The notes under the pieces were generated by a model. The model had not been told where the DNA came from, made no database searches, and worked only from the letters and a program-made list of their open reading frames with translations. A stretch of 60,780 nt of DNA, taken from Bacillota bacterium. Its GTDB lineage: Bacteria > Bacillota > Clostridia > Christensenellales > Aristaeellaceae. Each line of letters opens with the position of its first letter. Positions within the stretch are counted from its first letter, which is position 1. Location of the stretch: the NCBI GenBank assembly GCA_023411395.1, contig JAEYOV010000064.1, forward strand, positions 1-60,780, given 5' to 3'. Below, one piece after another: positions 6,135-14,803 of this stretch. The translations under genes were made by a program, and so were the position numbers.

Positions 6135-7871
6135 CTATTCGTCTTTCTCCACGAAGCTGGCCATCACAAAGCCTTCTATCGCGTCCGTCTTCACTTTAAG
6201 CCAGCCTTCCGGCAATTCCTCCAGTACCAACAGCTTTTGTCCGTAATACAGTTGGCGGATGACCGGCCCCATGAGGCTGGGTTCCCCCCTTAGGTTCAGC
6301 GTGGAGTTTTCTGCGATCAGTGTCACCTTGGCCTGCCATTGGCCGGGACCTGGCGTCTGTGAAAGTGGCATCACGGTAGGTCTGGGCGTGGGCGTGGCAG
6401 GCGGCCCCGGCGTCGCCAGAAAGGCTGCGTCAATGGGCGGCTGCGGCGTTGCCTGGGCCCGCATTTTGACAAGCGTCATCTCCGGATAGTAAAATTGCAG
6501 AATCTGTGCAAACGTGAAGTTGTGTTTGAACGCCATCCATTCCGCGCCCCGCTGGCTCATGCCAACGCCATGGCCATACCGGCGGGATTCGATGACAAAG
6601 CTGTCCTCCGTTTCCCTGACGGATATGATCTCATTGTTATTGCCGTTGATGGCGAGGTTCAAAGCATTCTCCATATCGGGGAAGATGGGCAGGTCCACGG
6701 TCAGCGCCTGGGGCACCGGCTGCATAGCCGACCACTGAGGCGCTTGTGGCGTAGCGCTGGGTACGGGCGGCCCCGAACTTGCCATGTAGAATGATTCCTC
6801 CTCCTGAAGGGAAACAGGCACAGGCTTTCTGGCCTCCGCCCGCAGGTCGAAGCGGAGCATGGTCATGATTTTGGAAGGCTCGGCAAACATCGGGGTATGA
6901 GCGGCAACGCCATTGATGGCCGCGATGCGGATATACGCCGGATCGCCGTCAAACCCCAGCGCCGCAAGCTGCCCGGAAAGCGCGCTTTTCAAAAGCGCGG
7001 TCAAACCGTCCTCCGCCGCCGGGATACGGGACACGGTAAAACTGCGCACCATGCTCAGCGGATTTTCCAGATCATAGGGATCATCCTTCATCACGCTGAC
7101 ACCCGGGTCCTGGCCGCCCCACACATGCTGCACAAGCTCCGTCTGGCCGCCGTTGCTGGCCGAATAGAAGCAGTCGGCAAGGCTGTTCTTGTAGTAGCCC
7201 ACCACGCCTTCGGTCTCCTGCACAGCTTGGGCAGCCTTCACATTGCCCGGATTCATGCCCTTGTATACCTGGTCGTTGGTGTTGTCTACCACGTCGTAAT
7301 CCTGCGTGCTGCCCGTTTTTTTCAGCGCGTAGGTGCGGGCGGTAACGGCCTGGGCCTTTAAAGCCTCCAGCGGGAAGGAATCGCTCATTTCAAAGGGCAC
7401 CACGCCCAGCAGGTATTCTTCCATGGGAATGTGCAGCACGGCACGCAGCATCCCATCTTTAATGGATAACACAAGATCGCCCGCATACAGGCTATAATTG
7501 CCATTAAGCCGAAGACCATTCTCCTCGCCGGCAAGTACCGCGTGCCGCCTTAAGATCAATTGCTGGCCGGCATTCATGGCCATGCCCTCATAATACAGCA
7601 TCAGCGAACCCTGGGTACTGGATATGGTGAGCTTCGATCCCCTTTGAAACGTCAAGGCGCCGGGTTCCACCGAATAGCTGCCGTCCAGCGCCGCATCCAG
7701 CCTATCGGTTAAGGCAAGCCGCGTCAGGAGCACGCGCACCAGGCCGTTTTCAGCATAGGCAAAAGCCGAAGTGGACGGGACATGGAGCGCTTGCGGCATC
7801 ACAAAAGACAGGAGCAGTGCAACCGCCAGCACCAATCCTTTATATCGCCTGCCGGATTCATTCCGCCTCAC
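6135..7871 (-). CDS. SpoIID/LytB-domain protein with C-terminal SH3b domain
   Basis: This 578-residue extracytoplasmic protein is anchored or exported by an N-terminal hydrophobic segment (GLVLAVALLLSFVMPQAL). The SpoIID/LytB core is clear: YLLGVVPFEM, then SFPLEALKAQAVTARTYALK, and the C-terminal signature YGHGVGMSQRGAEWMA. A Pro/Thr-rich linker (around residues 485-515) leads to a bacterial SH3 domain (STLNLRGEPSLMGPVIRQLY). SpoIID is a lytic transglycosylase acting on denuded glycan during engulfment; LytB relatives enhance amidase activity. The GTG at 7871 is chosen because GGGAGG sits seven bases before it; an ATG at 7886 lies inside that site. The SH3b fusion makes it a general wall enzyme or a SpoIID paralogue. 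Confidence 0.85.
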   Translation of the reverse strand: MRRNESGRRYKGLVLAVALLLSFVMPQALHVPSTSAFAYAENGLVRVLLTRLALTDRLDAALDGSYSVEPGALTFQRGSKLTISSTQGSLMLYYEGMAMNAGQQLILRRHAVLAGEENGLRLNGNYSLYAGDLVLSIKDGMLRAVLHIPMEEYLLGVVPFEMSDSFPLEALKAQAVTARTYALKKTGSTQDYDVVDNTNDQVYKGMNPGNVKAAQAVQETEGVVGYYKNSLADCFYSASNGGQTELVQHVWGGQDPGVSVMKDDPYDLENPLSMVRSFTVSRIPAAEDGLTALLKSALSGQLAALGFDGDPAYIRIAAINGVAAHTPMFAEPSKIMTMLRFDLRAEARKPVPVSLQEEESFYMASSGPPVPSATPQAPQWSAMQPVPQALTVDLPIFPDMENALNLAINGNNNEIISVRETEDSFVIESRRYGHGVGMSQRGAEWMAFKHNFTFAQILQFYYPEMTLVKMRAQATPQPPIDAAFLATPGPPATPTPRPTVMPLSQTPGPGQWQAKVTLIAENSTLNLRGEPSLMGPVIRQLYYGQKLLVLEELPEGWLKVKTDAIEGFVMASFVEKDE

Positions 7872-8013
7872 ATCAAACCCTCCCATCGACCTACTTCACA
7901 ATAAGCATACAACGAGTGACAACGGCGGATTGTTCATCGTTTTCGTGTAACAGATTTAGGCTTGGCTGATTCAGGGAGCCGCCGCATCCTTCTTCGCATC
8001 ATCATCCGCCCTG

Positions 8014-10260
8014 TTACGCATCTTCCCTTCCCGTCCAGTATGCCACAAAGGCGTCCAGGCTGCGGATGGCCGAGCGGATGTCCCCGTAAACGGGCAGCCC
8101 GCTCTCCTCCAGATATTGCACAAAGGGCAGAAAATGCTTGCCTGCGTTGATGGAAACCACGATGGGCTTTTGATGGCGCTTAGCGGCCTTTATAAGAAGC
8201 GGGCCGATGGCGTCCTCATCCCGGAAGCTTTCCGGCAGCGTTTTGAGGTTTTCGATATGGGGAACGATGGCCACGAAAAGGCAATCCACCCCCGGATCGG
8301 AGAGCACCGCGTCAATATAGGCGGCGTAGCCTACGTCGTCGGTCATGGGCGTCAGGTCCAAAAAGGCGGTCCCCACGCTCACCAGGCCGTGGGTATTCAG
8401 TTCCCTTATCCTGGCGTTGGTCTCCCCGGAAAACTCCGCAGGCTTCAAATAGCGCAATAGATCCGCGCCCATGGTGGCGTCCAGGCCGGCATTGACCACC
8501 CCGGCCACACGGTGGCCCGAAGGCTTGCGGCCGGAAAGCATGGCAAAAGCCTTGGTAAAATGATAAAAGTCATCCAACTCCTCCGTCAGCACGCAATTGG
8601 CCTGCAGGCAGGCGGCCTTGAACACATCGTAGCTGCCGGAAATGGAGGCGGTATGGGATGCGGCCGCCTTGGCCCCGGCCTCCGTACGGCCGGATTTGTA
8701 GACGATCACCGGCTTTTTTGAACGGCTGGCCAAGTCGTAAAACCGGCGGCCTTCCCCTGCGCCCACCCCTTCCAAGTAAAGGGCCAGCACTTCCACCGCG
8801 CCGTCGTTTTCAAAATACTCCATCAGATCCGGCAGGTTGACATCCACCTTGTTTCCGAAGCTGACGATGGTGCTGAAGATGGCGGCGTACTGGTTGCGCT
8901 CTACACTGGTAATGCCCATGGCGCCGCTTTGGGTCAGGAGCGCCACATTGCTCCTTGGCCCAAGGGGTATGCGCATGCGCTTTTCATCAATAAACAGCGT
9001 ATTGACACCCATTTCCCCCTCCCGCGGGGTGCGGAAAACACCCATGCAGTTGGGGCCGATGACGCGCACGCCTAGCTTGCGTGATTCCCCCATCCCCCTC
9101 ACAAAATCCTCATATTGCATATCCGCCGGAATGCCGGAGATGAGAATCACCGATTTTCCGGGCGGTACCTGCTTCACAAAATCCAGGGAATACTGCCCAG
9201 GCGCGGCATACACCACCAGATCGTAGGGATGCGGGATGTCTTTGAGGCTCCTGTACAGGGGATAAGTGCGGCCCTGAATAACGGCCTCGCCGCCCTTGGG
9301 ATTGACACAGTATACATCGTCCCTGTAAAGTTCCGCGAACAGCGTCACGATGTTCCGTGCCATGCTGAACTTTTCAGGCTTGGTGGAAACGCCTGCCACC
9401 ACGATGCCCCTAGGATGAAAGAATCCTTTCAAATGGGTTGCGCCGGGCAGCTCGGCGGCCGGGGCGGATTCATGCGCAGGGGTGAACTCCGCGTATCCGT
9501 CCACCGCAACGAACCGGCCGTCCTTCGAAAATACGATAGGGTTCAGATCCAATGCTTTCAGGGAAAAAGGAGGGTTGCGGCCCGAGAGGAAGGAGAAGGC
9601 GATGCCCAGTTCCGATATCCGCGCCACGCCGGCAGCGATCATGTTCAAGTATTCCGGATGCCCCATGTCTTCAAATTTATGACGGATATTCAGCCCATGG
9701 GTGAAGCTTTGCGCATCTTCAAGGCTGACAGGGGCCAGGAACAGGTTGGCAGGGTCGTAGTATTTGGCAAAAAATTCCGCATCATCCCCTCCCTTGGACA
9801 GCGTCACCACCGGGCCAAAAGAGGCATCCTCCTTCAGGCCGATCATGATCTCATTGCCCAGCGCCTGGGTGAAGCGGATGAACTCCACGATGAGGAAGCC
9901 ATCGATACAGGGCTTTTGATCCTGTCCGAAATGGGAGAGGACTTCCTCCCGCATCTGCTCCAGCAGGAAGCGCACAAACAACGGATCGCGGATGGTCACC
10001 CGCTTGACGCCGCCGTAGCGCTGGTTGTGGGCCAGGTCTCTGGAAACGATCTTGATCATCAGGTCCTTTCCCGGAAATCGGGATAGCATTTGCTCCGTGA
10101 CTTCCTTGGGATCCTGAACAAAAGCATACTGAGGCACATCCATTCCGGCCAGTCTCAAAAGCTGGTACACCTCATGCTCATGCAGCGTGCTCCGCCCCTG
10201 GGCATGCGCCGCATGCATAATGCCATCCATGCGGTCCAAAATGCTTTGCTCCCAAGCCAT
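8014..10260 (-). CDS. Acyl-CoA synthetase (ADP-forming), fused beta-alpha subunits
   Basis: The 748-residue enzyme combines an N-terminal ATP-grasp domain (YQLLRLAGMDVPQYAFVQDP to about residue 230) with a CoA-binding Rossmann domain (FFHPRGIVVAGVSTKPEKFS) and the succinyl-CoA-ligase-like domain. The last includes LLTQSGAMGITSVERN and KSGRTEAGAKAAASHTASIS, with the His of SHTASISG a candidate phosphohistidine. The reaction is acyl-CoA + ADP + Pi to acid + CoA + ATP, giving substrate-level phosphorylation in anaerobes. The domain order is reversed relative to alpha-beta fusions. The start at 10260 has AAGGAGG seven bases upstream. The acyl substrate is uncertain; a protein-acetylating Pat role is less likely as no GNAT domain is seen. 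Confidence 0.82.
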   Translation of the reverse strand: MAWEQSILDRMDGIMHAAHAQGRSTLHEHEVYQLLRLAGMDVPQYAFVQDPKEVTEQMLSRFPGKDLMIKIVSRDLAHNQRYGGVKRVTIRDPLFVRFLLEQMREEVLSHFGQDQKPCIDGFLIVEFIRFTQALGNEIMIGLKEDASFGPVVTLSKGGDDAEFFAKYYDPANLFLAPVSLEDAQSFTHGLNIRHKFEDMGHPEYLNMIAAGVARISELGIAFSFLSGRNPPFSLKALDLNPIVFSKDGRFVAVDGYAEFTPAHESAPAAELPGATHLKGFFHPRGIVVAGVSTKPEKFSMARNIVTLFAELYRDDVYCVNPKGGEAVIQGRTYPLYRSLKDIPHPYDLVVYAAPGQYSLDFVKQVPPGKSVILISGIPADMQYEDFVRGMGESRKLGVRVIGPNCMGVFRTPREGEMGVNTLFIDEKRMRIPLGPRSNVALLTQSGAMGITSVERNQYAAIFSTIVSFGNKVDVNLPDLMEYFENDGAVEVLALYLEGVGAGEGRRFYDLASRSKKPVIVYKSGRTEAGAKAAASHTASISGSYDVFKAACLQANCVLTEELDDFYHFTKAFAMLSGRKPSGHRVAGVVNAGLDATMGADLLRYLKPAEFSGETNARIRELNTHGLVSVGTAFLDLTPMTDDVGYAAYIDAVLSDPGVDCLFVAIVPHIENLKTLPESFRDEDAIGPLLIKAAKRHQKPIVVSINAGKHFLPFVQYLEESGLPVYGDIRSAIRSLDAFVAYWTGREDA

Positions 10261-10333
10261 GCTGTTTCCTCCTTGCCATGGTCTGTACTTATATGAATTC
10301 ATCAAACACAGGAAAAGTCCCTGCCTGCTCCCA

Positions 10334-11044
10334 TCAGTTCATGAGCCGTGTGACCAGCTCAGCAAGGGGAAGATAGGCCATGGGCACAAAGATGGCCGGA
10401 AGCAGGTTGCCCACGGAAAGATGCTTGTCAAACAGCAGGTTCAGCCCGATGCCAATGATGAGCAGGCCGCCCACCGCGCTCATTTCGGCGATCAGCACCG
10501 TTGTGAAAAGGGGGGAAGCCCACTGGGCCAAAAGCGCAATGCTCCCCTGGTAGATCAGCACTGCCAGCGCCGACAGCGCAACGCCAGGGCCCATTGTGCT
10601 GGCGAAGACGATGGCTGAAATGCCGTCCAGGGCGGACTTGGCAATGAGCGTGCTGTGGTCCCCCTTGAGGCCGCTTTCCAGCGATCCCACGATGGCCATG
10701 GCGCCGACACAATAGATAAGGCTGGCGGTGACAAAACCTTTGGCGAACGTATTGTCTCCGGCCTCATGCTTCCCGGCCAGCAGCCTTTGCATGTACCGGC
10801 CCAACTGGTCCAGCCGCTTTTCAATGTTCAAAAGTGCGCCGATCCAGCCGCCCACGACAACGGATAGGATAATAACCATCATATCCTGGGTTTTGATGGC
10901 GCCCATGATGCCGATGACCATCACGCACAGCCCCAAGCCCTGCATTACCGTTTCCCGAAGCCGCTGGGGAAGGCCCTTGCGCAACAGAATGCCCGCCAGG
11001 GAGCCCAATAAAATGGCAGCCGTATTGATAAGTGTGCCAACCAT
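10334..11044 (-). CDS. DUF554 family membrane protein (YdfK-like)
   Basis: This 236-residue integral membrane protein opens MVGTLINTAAILLGSLAGIL and has about six to seven hydrophobic segments. A cytosolic basic loop (NIEKRLDQLGRYMQRLLAGK) follows, then FAKGFVTASLIYCVGAMAIVGSLESG, the DUF554 hallmark. It is thought to be a transporter, but the substrate is not established. It lies alone between the acyl-CoA synthetase and the L27 terminator. Confidence 0.85.
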   Translation of the reverse strand: MVGTLINTAAILLGSLAGILLRKGLPQRLRETVMQGLGLCVMVIGIMGAIKTQDMMVIILSVVVGGWIGALLNIEKRLDQLGRYMQRLLAGKHEAGDNTFAKGFVTASLIYCVGAMAIVGSLESGLKGDHSTLIAKSALDGISAIVFASTMGPGVALSALAVLIYQGSIALLAQWASPLFTTVLIAEMSAVGGLLIIGIGLNLLFDKHLSVGNLLPAIFVPMAYLPLAELVTRLMN

Positions 11045-11078
11045 AGAATATCAGTCCTTCATTGGTATGGATGATTGG

Positions 11079-11112
11079 AAAAAACCTGCCCGGAGAATGG
11101 CCTCAGGGCAGG
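11079..11112 (-). terminator. Terminator of the rplU-prp-rpmA operon
   Basis: CCTGCCC (11085-11091) pairs with GGGCAGG (11106-11112); six T follow on the minus strand. Confidence 0.85.
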
Positions 11113-11136
11113 CTGCTTTTTGCATAAAACGAAAAA

Positions 11137-11433
11137 CTATTGGGCAGCGGCTTCCGCAGCGGGATAGACGCTGACCTGCTTCTTGTCCTTGCCTTTGCGC
11201 TCGAAGCGGACGATGCCGTCCACCTTGGCGTACAAGGTGTCATCTTTGCCGATACCCACGTTCAGGCCGGGGTGGATATGGGTGCCCCGCTGCCTGACCA
11301 GGATGTTGCCGGCCAGGGAAAACTGACCGTCGGCCCGCTTGGGACCCAGGCGCTTGCTTTCGCTGTCCCGGCCGTTGCGGGTGGAGCCCACGCCCTTTTT
11401 GTGGGCGAAATATTGAAGGTTCATTTTGATCAT
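11137..11433 (-). CDS. rpmA: 50S ribosomal protein L27 with cleavable N-terminal extension
   Basis: This is a 98-residue L27. The start MIKMNLQYF-AHKKGVGSTR carries the nine-residue extension of Bacillota L27, which the protease Prp removes after the Phe so that the exposed N-terminal Ala can reach the peptidyl-transferase centre. Core motifs GVGSTRNGRDSESKRLG and GNILVRQRGTHIHPG are intact. The ATG at 11433 has GGAGG eight bases upstream and overlaps the prp stop as ATGA. A second in-frame ATG at 11424 lies within the extension. The C-terminus is Ala-rich (YPAAEAAAQ). Confidence 0.97.
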   Translation of the reverse strand: MIKMNLQYFAHKKGVGSTRNGRDSESKRLGPKRADGQFSLAGNILVRQRGTHIHPGLNVGIGKDDTLYAKVDGIVRFERKGKDKKQVSVYPAAEAAAQ

Positions 11434-11777
11434 ATCGGTTTCCTCCATTCTTGTATCGACAGGTGGACATATTTGGGGTACTGCGAGGCCAGGTCGCCTA
11501 TGCCCTGCCGCAAACACTTCAAAAGCACCTGGCTGTCATGAAGCTGTTCCTGGGTCAAATGATCCGGCAGCAGCACCTGCAAAAACGCATCCTTTGGCCG
11601 TCTTTTTACCTTGGCCTGAATATTTGCCACGCTTTCCAGCGCATTGGCGCAAGTGGCCGTGAGGGCGGATACGGCGGCACATACGATATCGCTGCCCGAT
11701 GGAGCGTACCCCGCATGGCCTTCACAGTCAAACCCCACAAGCATCTCCTGCGCCGCAAACAGCGTGACGGTTGTCAT
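11430..11777 (-). CDS. prp: Ribosomal-processing cysteine protease Prp
   Basis: This 115-residue protease cleaves the N-terminal extension of L27. The catalytic pair is visible as His21 (CEGHAGYA) and Cys33 (SDIVCAAVSALT), at the spacing known for Staphylococcus aureus Prp. It sits between rplU (one shared base, TAATG) and rpmA (ATGA overlap), the standard position, so protease and substrate are made from one message. Together with the LQYF-A site in L27 the assignment is firm. Confidence 0.95.
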   Translation of the reverse strand: MTTVTLFAAQEMLVGFDCEGHAGYAPSGSDIVCAAVSALTATCANALESVANIQAKVKRRPKDAFLQVLLPDHLTQEQLHDSQVLLKCLRQGIGDLASQYPKYVHLSIQEWRKPI

Positions 11778-12085
11778 TATGCTTGAATGGCGGTGATCTC
11801 CACCTTGGTGTAGGGCTGGCGGTGGCCCAGCTTGCGCTGAGAACTTTTCTTGCTCCTGTAGGTAAAAACAGTGATCTTTTCGCCCTTGAGCTGCGCAAGA
11901 ACCTTACCTTCCACCTTTGCGCCCGCAACTACCGGTGTGCCGGCCGTAACGCCGGTTTCGCCACCCAGCATCAGAACATCAAAGGTTACGGAGCTGTCCA
12001 CTTCCTGATTGAGCTTTTCGATGTAAATCACATCGCCCTGGGATACACGGTATTGCTTGCCACCTGTCGCAATAATTGCATACAT
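11777..12085 (-). CDS. rplU: 50S ribosomal protein L21
   Basis: The 102-residue L21 begins MYAIIATGGKQYRVSQGDVI and ends with SQRKLGHRQPYTKVEITAI, both diagnostic. It binds 23S rRNA with L20. The ATG at 12085 is preceded by AGGAGGT eight bases upstream; the frame is open further 5' but that part is the leader RNA. It is the first gene of the L21-Prp-L27 operon. Confidence 0.97.
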   Translation of the reverse strand: MYAIIATGGKQYRVSQGDVIYIEKLNQEVDSSVTFDVLMLGGETGVTAGTPVVAGAKVEGKVLAQLKGEKITVFTYRSKKSSQRKLGHRQPYTKVEITAIQA

Positions 12086-12169
12086 GGCGCAGCACCTCCT
12101 ACGTTTACTCGCCGGGCATTGAGGTTGCACCTTAAGTGCATTTGGACAGACCTCTCCCGAGCGGCTTGC
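12086..12169 (-). ncRNA. L21 leader (r-protein autoregulatory 5' UTR)
   Basis: The transcript from the promoter at 12176-12204 has about 85 untranslated bases with a GTGCAACCTC...GGCGAGTAAACGTAGGAGGT tail and a GCACTTAAGGTGC hairpin. Position, length and conserved-looking 3' part agree with the Firmicutes L21 leader, which is believed to bind L21. The match is from memory and needs a covariance model. Confidence 0.55.
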
Positions 12170-12175
12170 CCGTAT

Positions 12176-12204
12176 ACGATAGCATAGCCGCAAACTGTTG
12201 TCAA
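12176..12204 (-). promoter_or_regulatory. Housekeeping promoter of rplU operon
   Basis: TTGACA (12199-12204), 17-base spacer and TATCGT (12176-12181) on the minus strand, with initiation expected near 12169. Confidence 0.85.
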
Positions 12205-12249
12205 GCAAAATCTCCCTAAGCACAGGGCGGAAAACAAAAGAATATGGCG

Positions 12250-12570
12250 CTATTTGAAAACTACCATACGCCATTTGCCCTGCAGGGCGGATGGCATCAT
12301 CACCCTTAAGCGGCAGGCGGCCCGCCTGGCGCTTGCCCTGCCGCCATAGGAAACGTTCAATTCCCACCTGTCGCCGCTGGGCATGGTGGTCAGGCTTACC
12401 GCTTCGGGGCAGGAGGGGAACAGAATCTTTATCCGCTCCTGTACCTCCCGAAGGGCATGCACCCGTTTTAAACCATCCTTCTCCGTCAGTTTTGCCTCAT
12501 TGGCCGCAAACCATGTCCAGAAGGCGGCAATTTGTTCATCGGTACATTCCTTCTTTTTAAAAAAGCTCAT
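12250..12570 (-). CDS. Hypothetical protein, 106 residues
   Basis: I do not recognise this family with certainty. It opens MSFFKKKECTDEQIAAFWTWFA, an acidic-aromatic start seen in several small cytosolic proteins, and has an Arg/Ala-rich second half (GGRASARRAACRLRVMMPSA). There is no signal peptide or membrane segment. AAGGGG lies eight bases before the ATG, which supports real translation. It is a single gene just upstream of the rplU promoter. Confidence 0.6.
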   Translation of the reverse strand: MSFFKKKECTDEQIAAFWTWFAANEAKLTEKDGLKRVHALREVQERIKILFPSCPEAVSLTTMPSGDRWELNVSYGGRASARRAACRLRVMMPSALQGKWRMVVFK

Positions 12571-12698
12571 AATCCAATCCCCTTATATCAAAAGCGAGCC
12601 TGGCGAAAACCAGACTTTGCTTCAATTGTACTTCACATTTTATACAGTATACTATAAAACTTCTTTTTCGGCTATTCAAATTCTCGGCTTTTTCATAC

Positions 12699-12730
12699 AA
12701 AAAAGCAGCAAACGTCAAACCGCGTGCTGC
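12699..12730 (-). terminator. Terminator of the small-protein cluster
   Basis: GCAGCA (12705-12710) pairs with TGCTGC (12725-12730) with extra CG pairing inside; six T follow on the minus strand. Confidence 0.75.
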
Positions 12731-12754
12731 CATCCATGATTCAAAAGCAATCCA

Positions 12755-13177
12755 TCAGGAGGCCGCACGCAGCCTGACGAGTGACATCAGGTCCTTGAGG
12801 GCTGCCTCATCCTCCACCTTGAGCATCAGCCACCGGCCGCCCATGGAAAAGGGCGTTCGATGGTACAGTGCCTGCGTGTCTTCCTTCAGCACGGGAAGCA
12901 CGGAAGGCATATTGGCTTCCTCCCTTTGGCCGATGACAACCAACGCAAGAAAATGTCCGGCCATGGGGTACAGCGTACACAAGGCCCTGCCGCCTTTTTT
13001 ATACTTCACGTTCCAGCCTTTTTGCATGGCGCAGCGGCTGTATTCCAGCCTGGGCGCGGTTTGAAACGCCGATTCCAGCGCTTCCCGCGCGCCATCCCAC
13101 AAGCCGCTCCCGACATAAGCCGAAATCTCTTCAAATGCGGGAGGATGATCCGGCCCGTACCATTCATGCCACTCCAT
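12755..13177 (-). CDS. DUF3788 family protein
   Basis: This 140-residue cytosolic protein starts MEWHEWYGPDHPPAFEEISA, the usual DUF3788 opening. It carries VKYKKGGRALCTLYPMAGHF and a C-terminal GGRWLMLKVEDEAALKDLMS. The ATG at 13177 overlaps the upstream stop by 14 bases; a longer start at 13231 would overlap by 68 and adds a Lys/Arg-rich tail unlike the family. Biochemical function is unknown. It is the last gene of the four-gene cluster before the terminator. Confidence 0.78.
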   Translation of the reverse strand: MEWHEWYGPDHPPAFEEISAYVGSGLWDGAREALESAFQTAPRLEYSRCAMQKGWNVKYKKGGRALCTLYPMAGHFLALVVIGQREEANMPSVLPVLKEDTQALYHRTPFSMGGRWLMLKVEDEAALKDLMSLVRLRAAS

Positions 13178-13796
13178 TTGCAGTTTCCCCGTCCATCCGC
13201 CGCCGGATGGCTTCCTTTTCCTTTTTGGCAAGCAGGCCGCTGTCCAGTGCGTGAAAGATGTATGCGTCAGCTTCTTCCCCCGGCGCTGCCGCCCGCATCA
13301 AAAGCAACACCTGCAGAATATCCAGGAGAATCAGCTTTCGCTGGGTGGGCGGAAGCTGGTCCACCGGAACAGACGTCAGCTCTTTCAGCACGGCGGGATA
13401 TGCTTCGGGCTTTTGGGGCAGCCAGCTTGAAAGGCTTTGAATGGCCTGCCGGGCGGTGATGAATTTTTCATCCCGGAAGCGGGCCAGGTACGTACCGAGA
13501 ATATCATCCAGCCTGTTTTCGGTATCCCAGCGGACGTTCTCCGCCAGTAGCATCACGCCGATGCTGCGCTGGTAGGAGTTATCATGGGAAAGCTTCTGCG
13601 CCAGCACATCCCAGAAAGGATATACATCGTTATGCGTTTTGCTTCTTTGCGCAAGCGTCAGGAAGGCGGCATAACGGATGTCGTTGTTCTTTTCCCCCAG
13701 CAGTCCCACCGAAAAGGAGATATCCTCCGGGCTGAGCGTTTCCGCCAGCGCGGCCGGGTTTTGCCTCGCGGCCAGCAATGTTTCAAAATCCATCAT
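13164..13796 (-). CDS. HEAT-like helical repeat protein of unknown function
   Basis: The 210-residue protein is all-helical in appearance, with repeated patterns such as NDIRYAAFLTLAQRSKTHND and NSYQRSIGVMLLAENVRWDT, suggesting ARM/HEAT repeats. Such clostridial proteins are sometimes labelled SufBD-like, a label I do not support from the sequence. The start overlaps the GyrI-like gene stop by four bases (ATGA), so it is translated with its neighbours. It may be a protein-protein adaptor. Confidence 0.65.
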   Translation of the reverse strand: MMDFETLLAARQNPAALAETLSPEDISFSVGLLGEKNNDIRYAAFLTLAQRSKTHNDVYPFWDVLAQKLSHDNSYQRSIGVMLLAENVRWDTENRLDDILGTYLARFRDEKFITARQAIQSLSSWLPQKPEAYPAVLKELTSVPVDQLPPTQRKLILLDILQVLLLMRAAAPGEEADAYIFHALDSGLLAKKEKEAIRRRMDGETANGVA

Positions 13797-14479
13797 GACT
13801 GTCCTTCGCGCCTTTTCACAGGATGGCGCAACACCGTCTTCAGGTTCCCGGGCTTCGTTTTTCCGGGGTCGCCCAGATAGAGCTCATGATGCCTGCGGCA
13901 CATGCCGTTTGGCAATGGCGCGCCGATATCGCATTCAAGGTTGTTGTCCCGGATATACGCATCCATTCTTGACAGCGTTTCCGGCTCCGTGGCATAGGGG
14001 CCTACGTGCAGCGCCTGCACGCACAGCCCTTCGTGAAAGGATAGAATCCTTGCTCTTGTTACATCCATTCCAGGCTTCTTGCGCCGCACTTCGTCCTTCG
14101 CCCAGGCCAGGACATCTTCCGTCACAAACTCCGGCTGCCGGATCATGGAGGTCCAGAAGTAGCGCTCCTTGTGGGAGAAAAAATCCATGTCTTGATCGTC
14201 TTTCAGCCACCACAAGCCTTCCAGCGGCGGAACCGCGTACTCGAAATAGCCCGGAAGCGCCTTGCCGCCCTTAGCGCTCATTTTGATGGTGAAGGTCAGG
14301 GCGTACAGCAGCCCTACCGCCGTTTGGTACTCCCCGCCTTCCTGATTGGGGTCGCCCTGCCCGTCCACCTTGAGAAAGAGCATCGGCGGCACGGCGATGA
14401 CTTTCGGCTCACGTGAAGGCTGGTATAGTTCCTTTTGCTTCTGCTTGTAATCCATTTTCTCCGCCATAGGCCGCTTCAC
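13793..14479 (-). CDS. GyrI-like small-molecule-binding domain protein
   Basis: The 228-residue protein matches the GyrI-like (SOUL/AraC effector-binding) type: PPMLFLKVDGQGDPNQEGGE, LYALTFTIKMSAKGGK, PPLEGLWW, VQALHVGPYATEPETL and a tail with RRHHELYLGDPGKTKPGNLK. Such proteins bind, and in some cases hydrolyse, hydrophobic cationic compounds. The start is taken as the GTG at 14479, overlapping the zinc-ribbon stop as GTGA; ATGs at 14467 and 14455 are alternatives, the last with a close GGAG. No DNA-binding domain is attached, so a sensing or detoxifying role is more likely than regulation. Confidence 0.8.
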   Translation of the reverse strand: MKRPMAEKMDYKQKQKELYQPSREPKVIAVPPMLFLKVDGQGDPNQEGGEYQTAVGLLYALTFTIKMSAKGGKALPGYFEYAVPPLEGLWWLKDDQDMDFFSHKERYFWTSMIRQPEFVTEDVLAWAKDEVRRKKPGMDVTRARILSFHEGLCVQALHVGPYATEPETLSRMDAYIRDNNLECDIGAPLPNGMCRRHHELYLGDPGKTKPGNLKTVLRHPVKRREGQS

Positions 14480-14736
14480 GCTTTCCGCCAGCGCTTGAGG
14501 GTGGGAAAGAATTCACGCATCCCCTTGCGGGCTGCCTCCGCATCAGGATAGACGCTGCCCGTGACATATGGAACGCAGGTCTCAATCATTTCCTCCATGG
14601 TTTCGGCCTTGGTAAAATGACCGTCCACAAAACAGTAGCAGCAGTAATCCTTGTTCTTGCTTCCATCGGCATTTGTTCCAAACTGGGTTTCCTCCGTCAT
14701 GGGCATGGCGCAGCTTTGGCAAAGTGTTTGTTCCAT
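14476..14736 (-). CDS. Small zinc-ribbon protein
   Basis: The 86-residue protein begins MEQTLCQSCAMPMTEETQFG and has CC-YC further on (KDYCCYCFVDGHF), giving a four-cysteine zinc-ribbon as in PF12674. The C-terminal half is helical and ends in a basic FPTLKRWRKA. First gene of the cluster; the upstream region holds a palindrome likely bound by the neighbouring WYL regulator. Function unknown. Confidence 0.78.
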   Translation of the reverse strand: MEQTLCQSCAMPMTEETQFGTNADGSKNKDYCCYCFVDGHFTKAETMEEMIETCVPYVTGSVYPDAEAARKGMREFFPTLKRWRKA

Positions 14737-14783
14737 GGTACAATCCCTCCTTCATTTTACAAGCTCATTGTACCACCGGAAAC

Positions 14784-14801
14784 ATGACAGGTAGCTGTCA
14801 T
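14784..14801. promoter_or_regulatory. Perfect palindrome, candidate WYL-regulator operator
   Basis: ATGACAG-GTAG-CTGTCAT lies between the regulator gene stop and the zinc-ribbon gene start. The half site TGACAGGT recurs in the promoter at 15758-15786. The spacing to both genes fits an operator; a T run is lacking, so it is not a terminator. Confidence 0.6.
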
Positions 14802-14803
14802 AT

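Noticed and set aside
9115..10086. 323-residue plus-strand frame antisense to the acyl-CoA synthetase
   Set aside because: A codon-position shadow of a GC-rich gene; His/Arg-rich with no recognisable domain.
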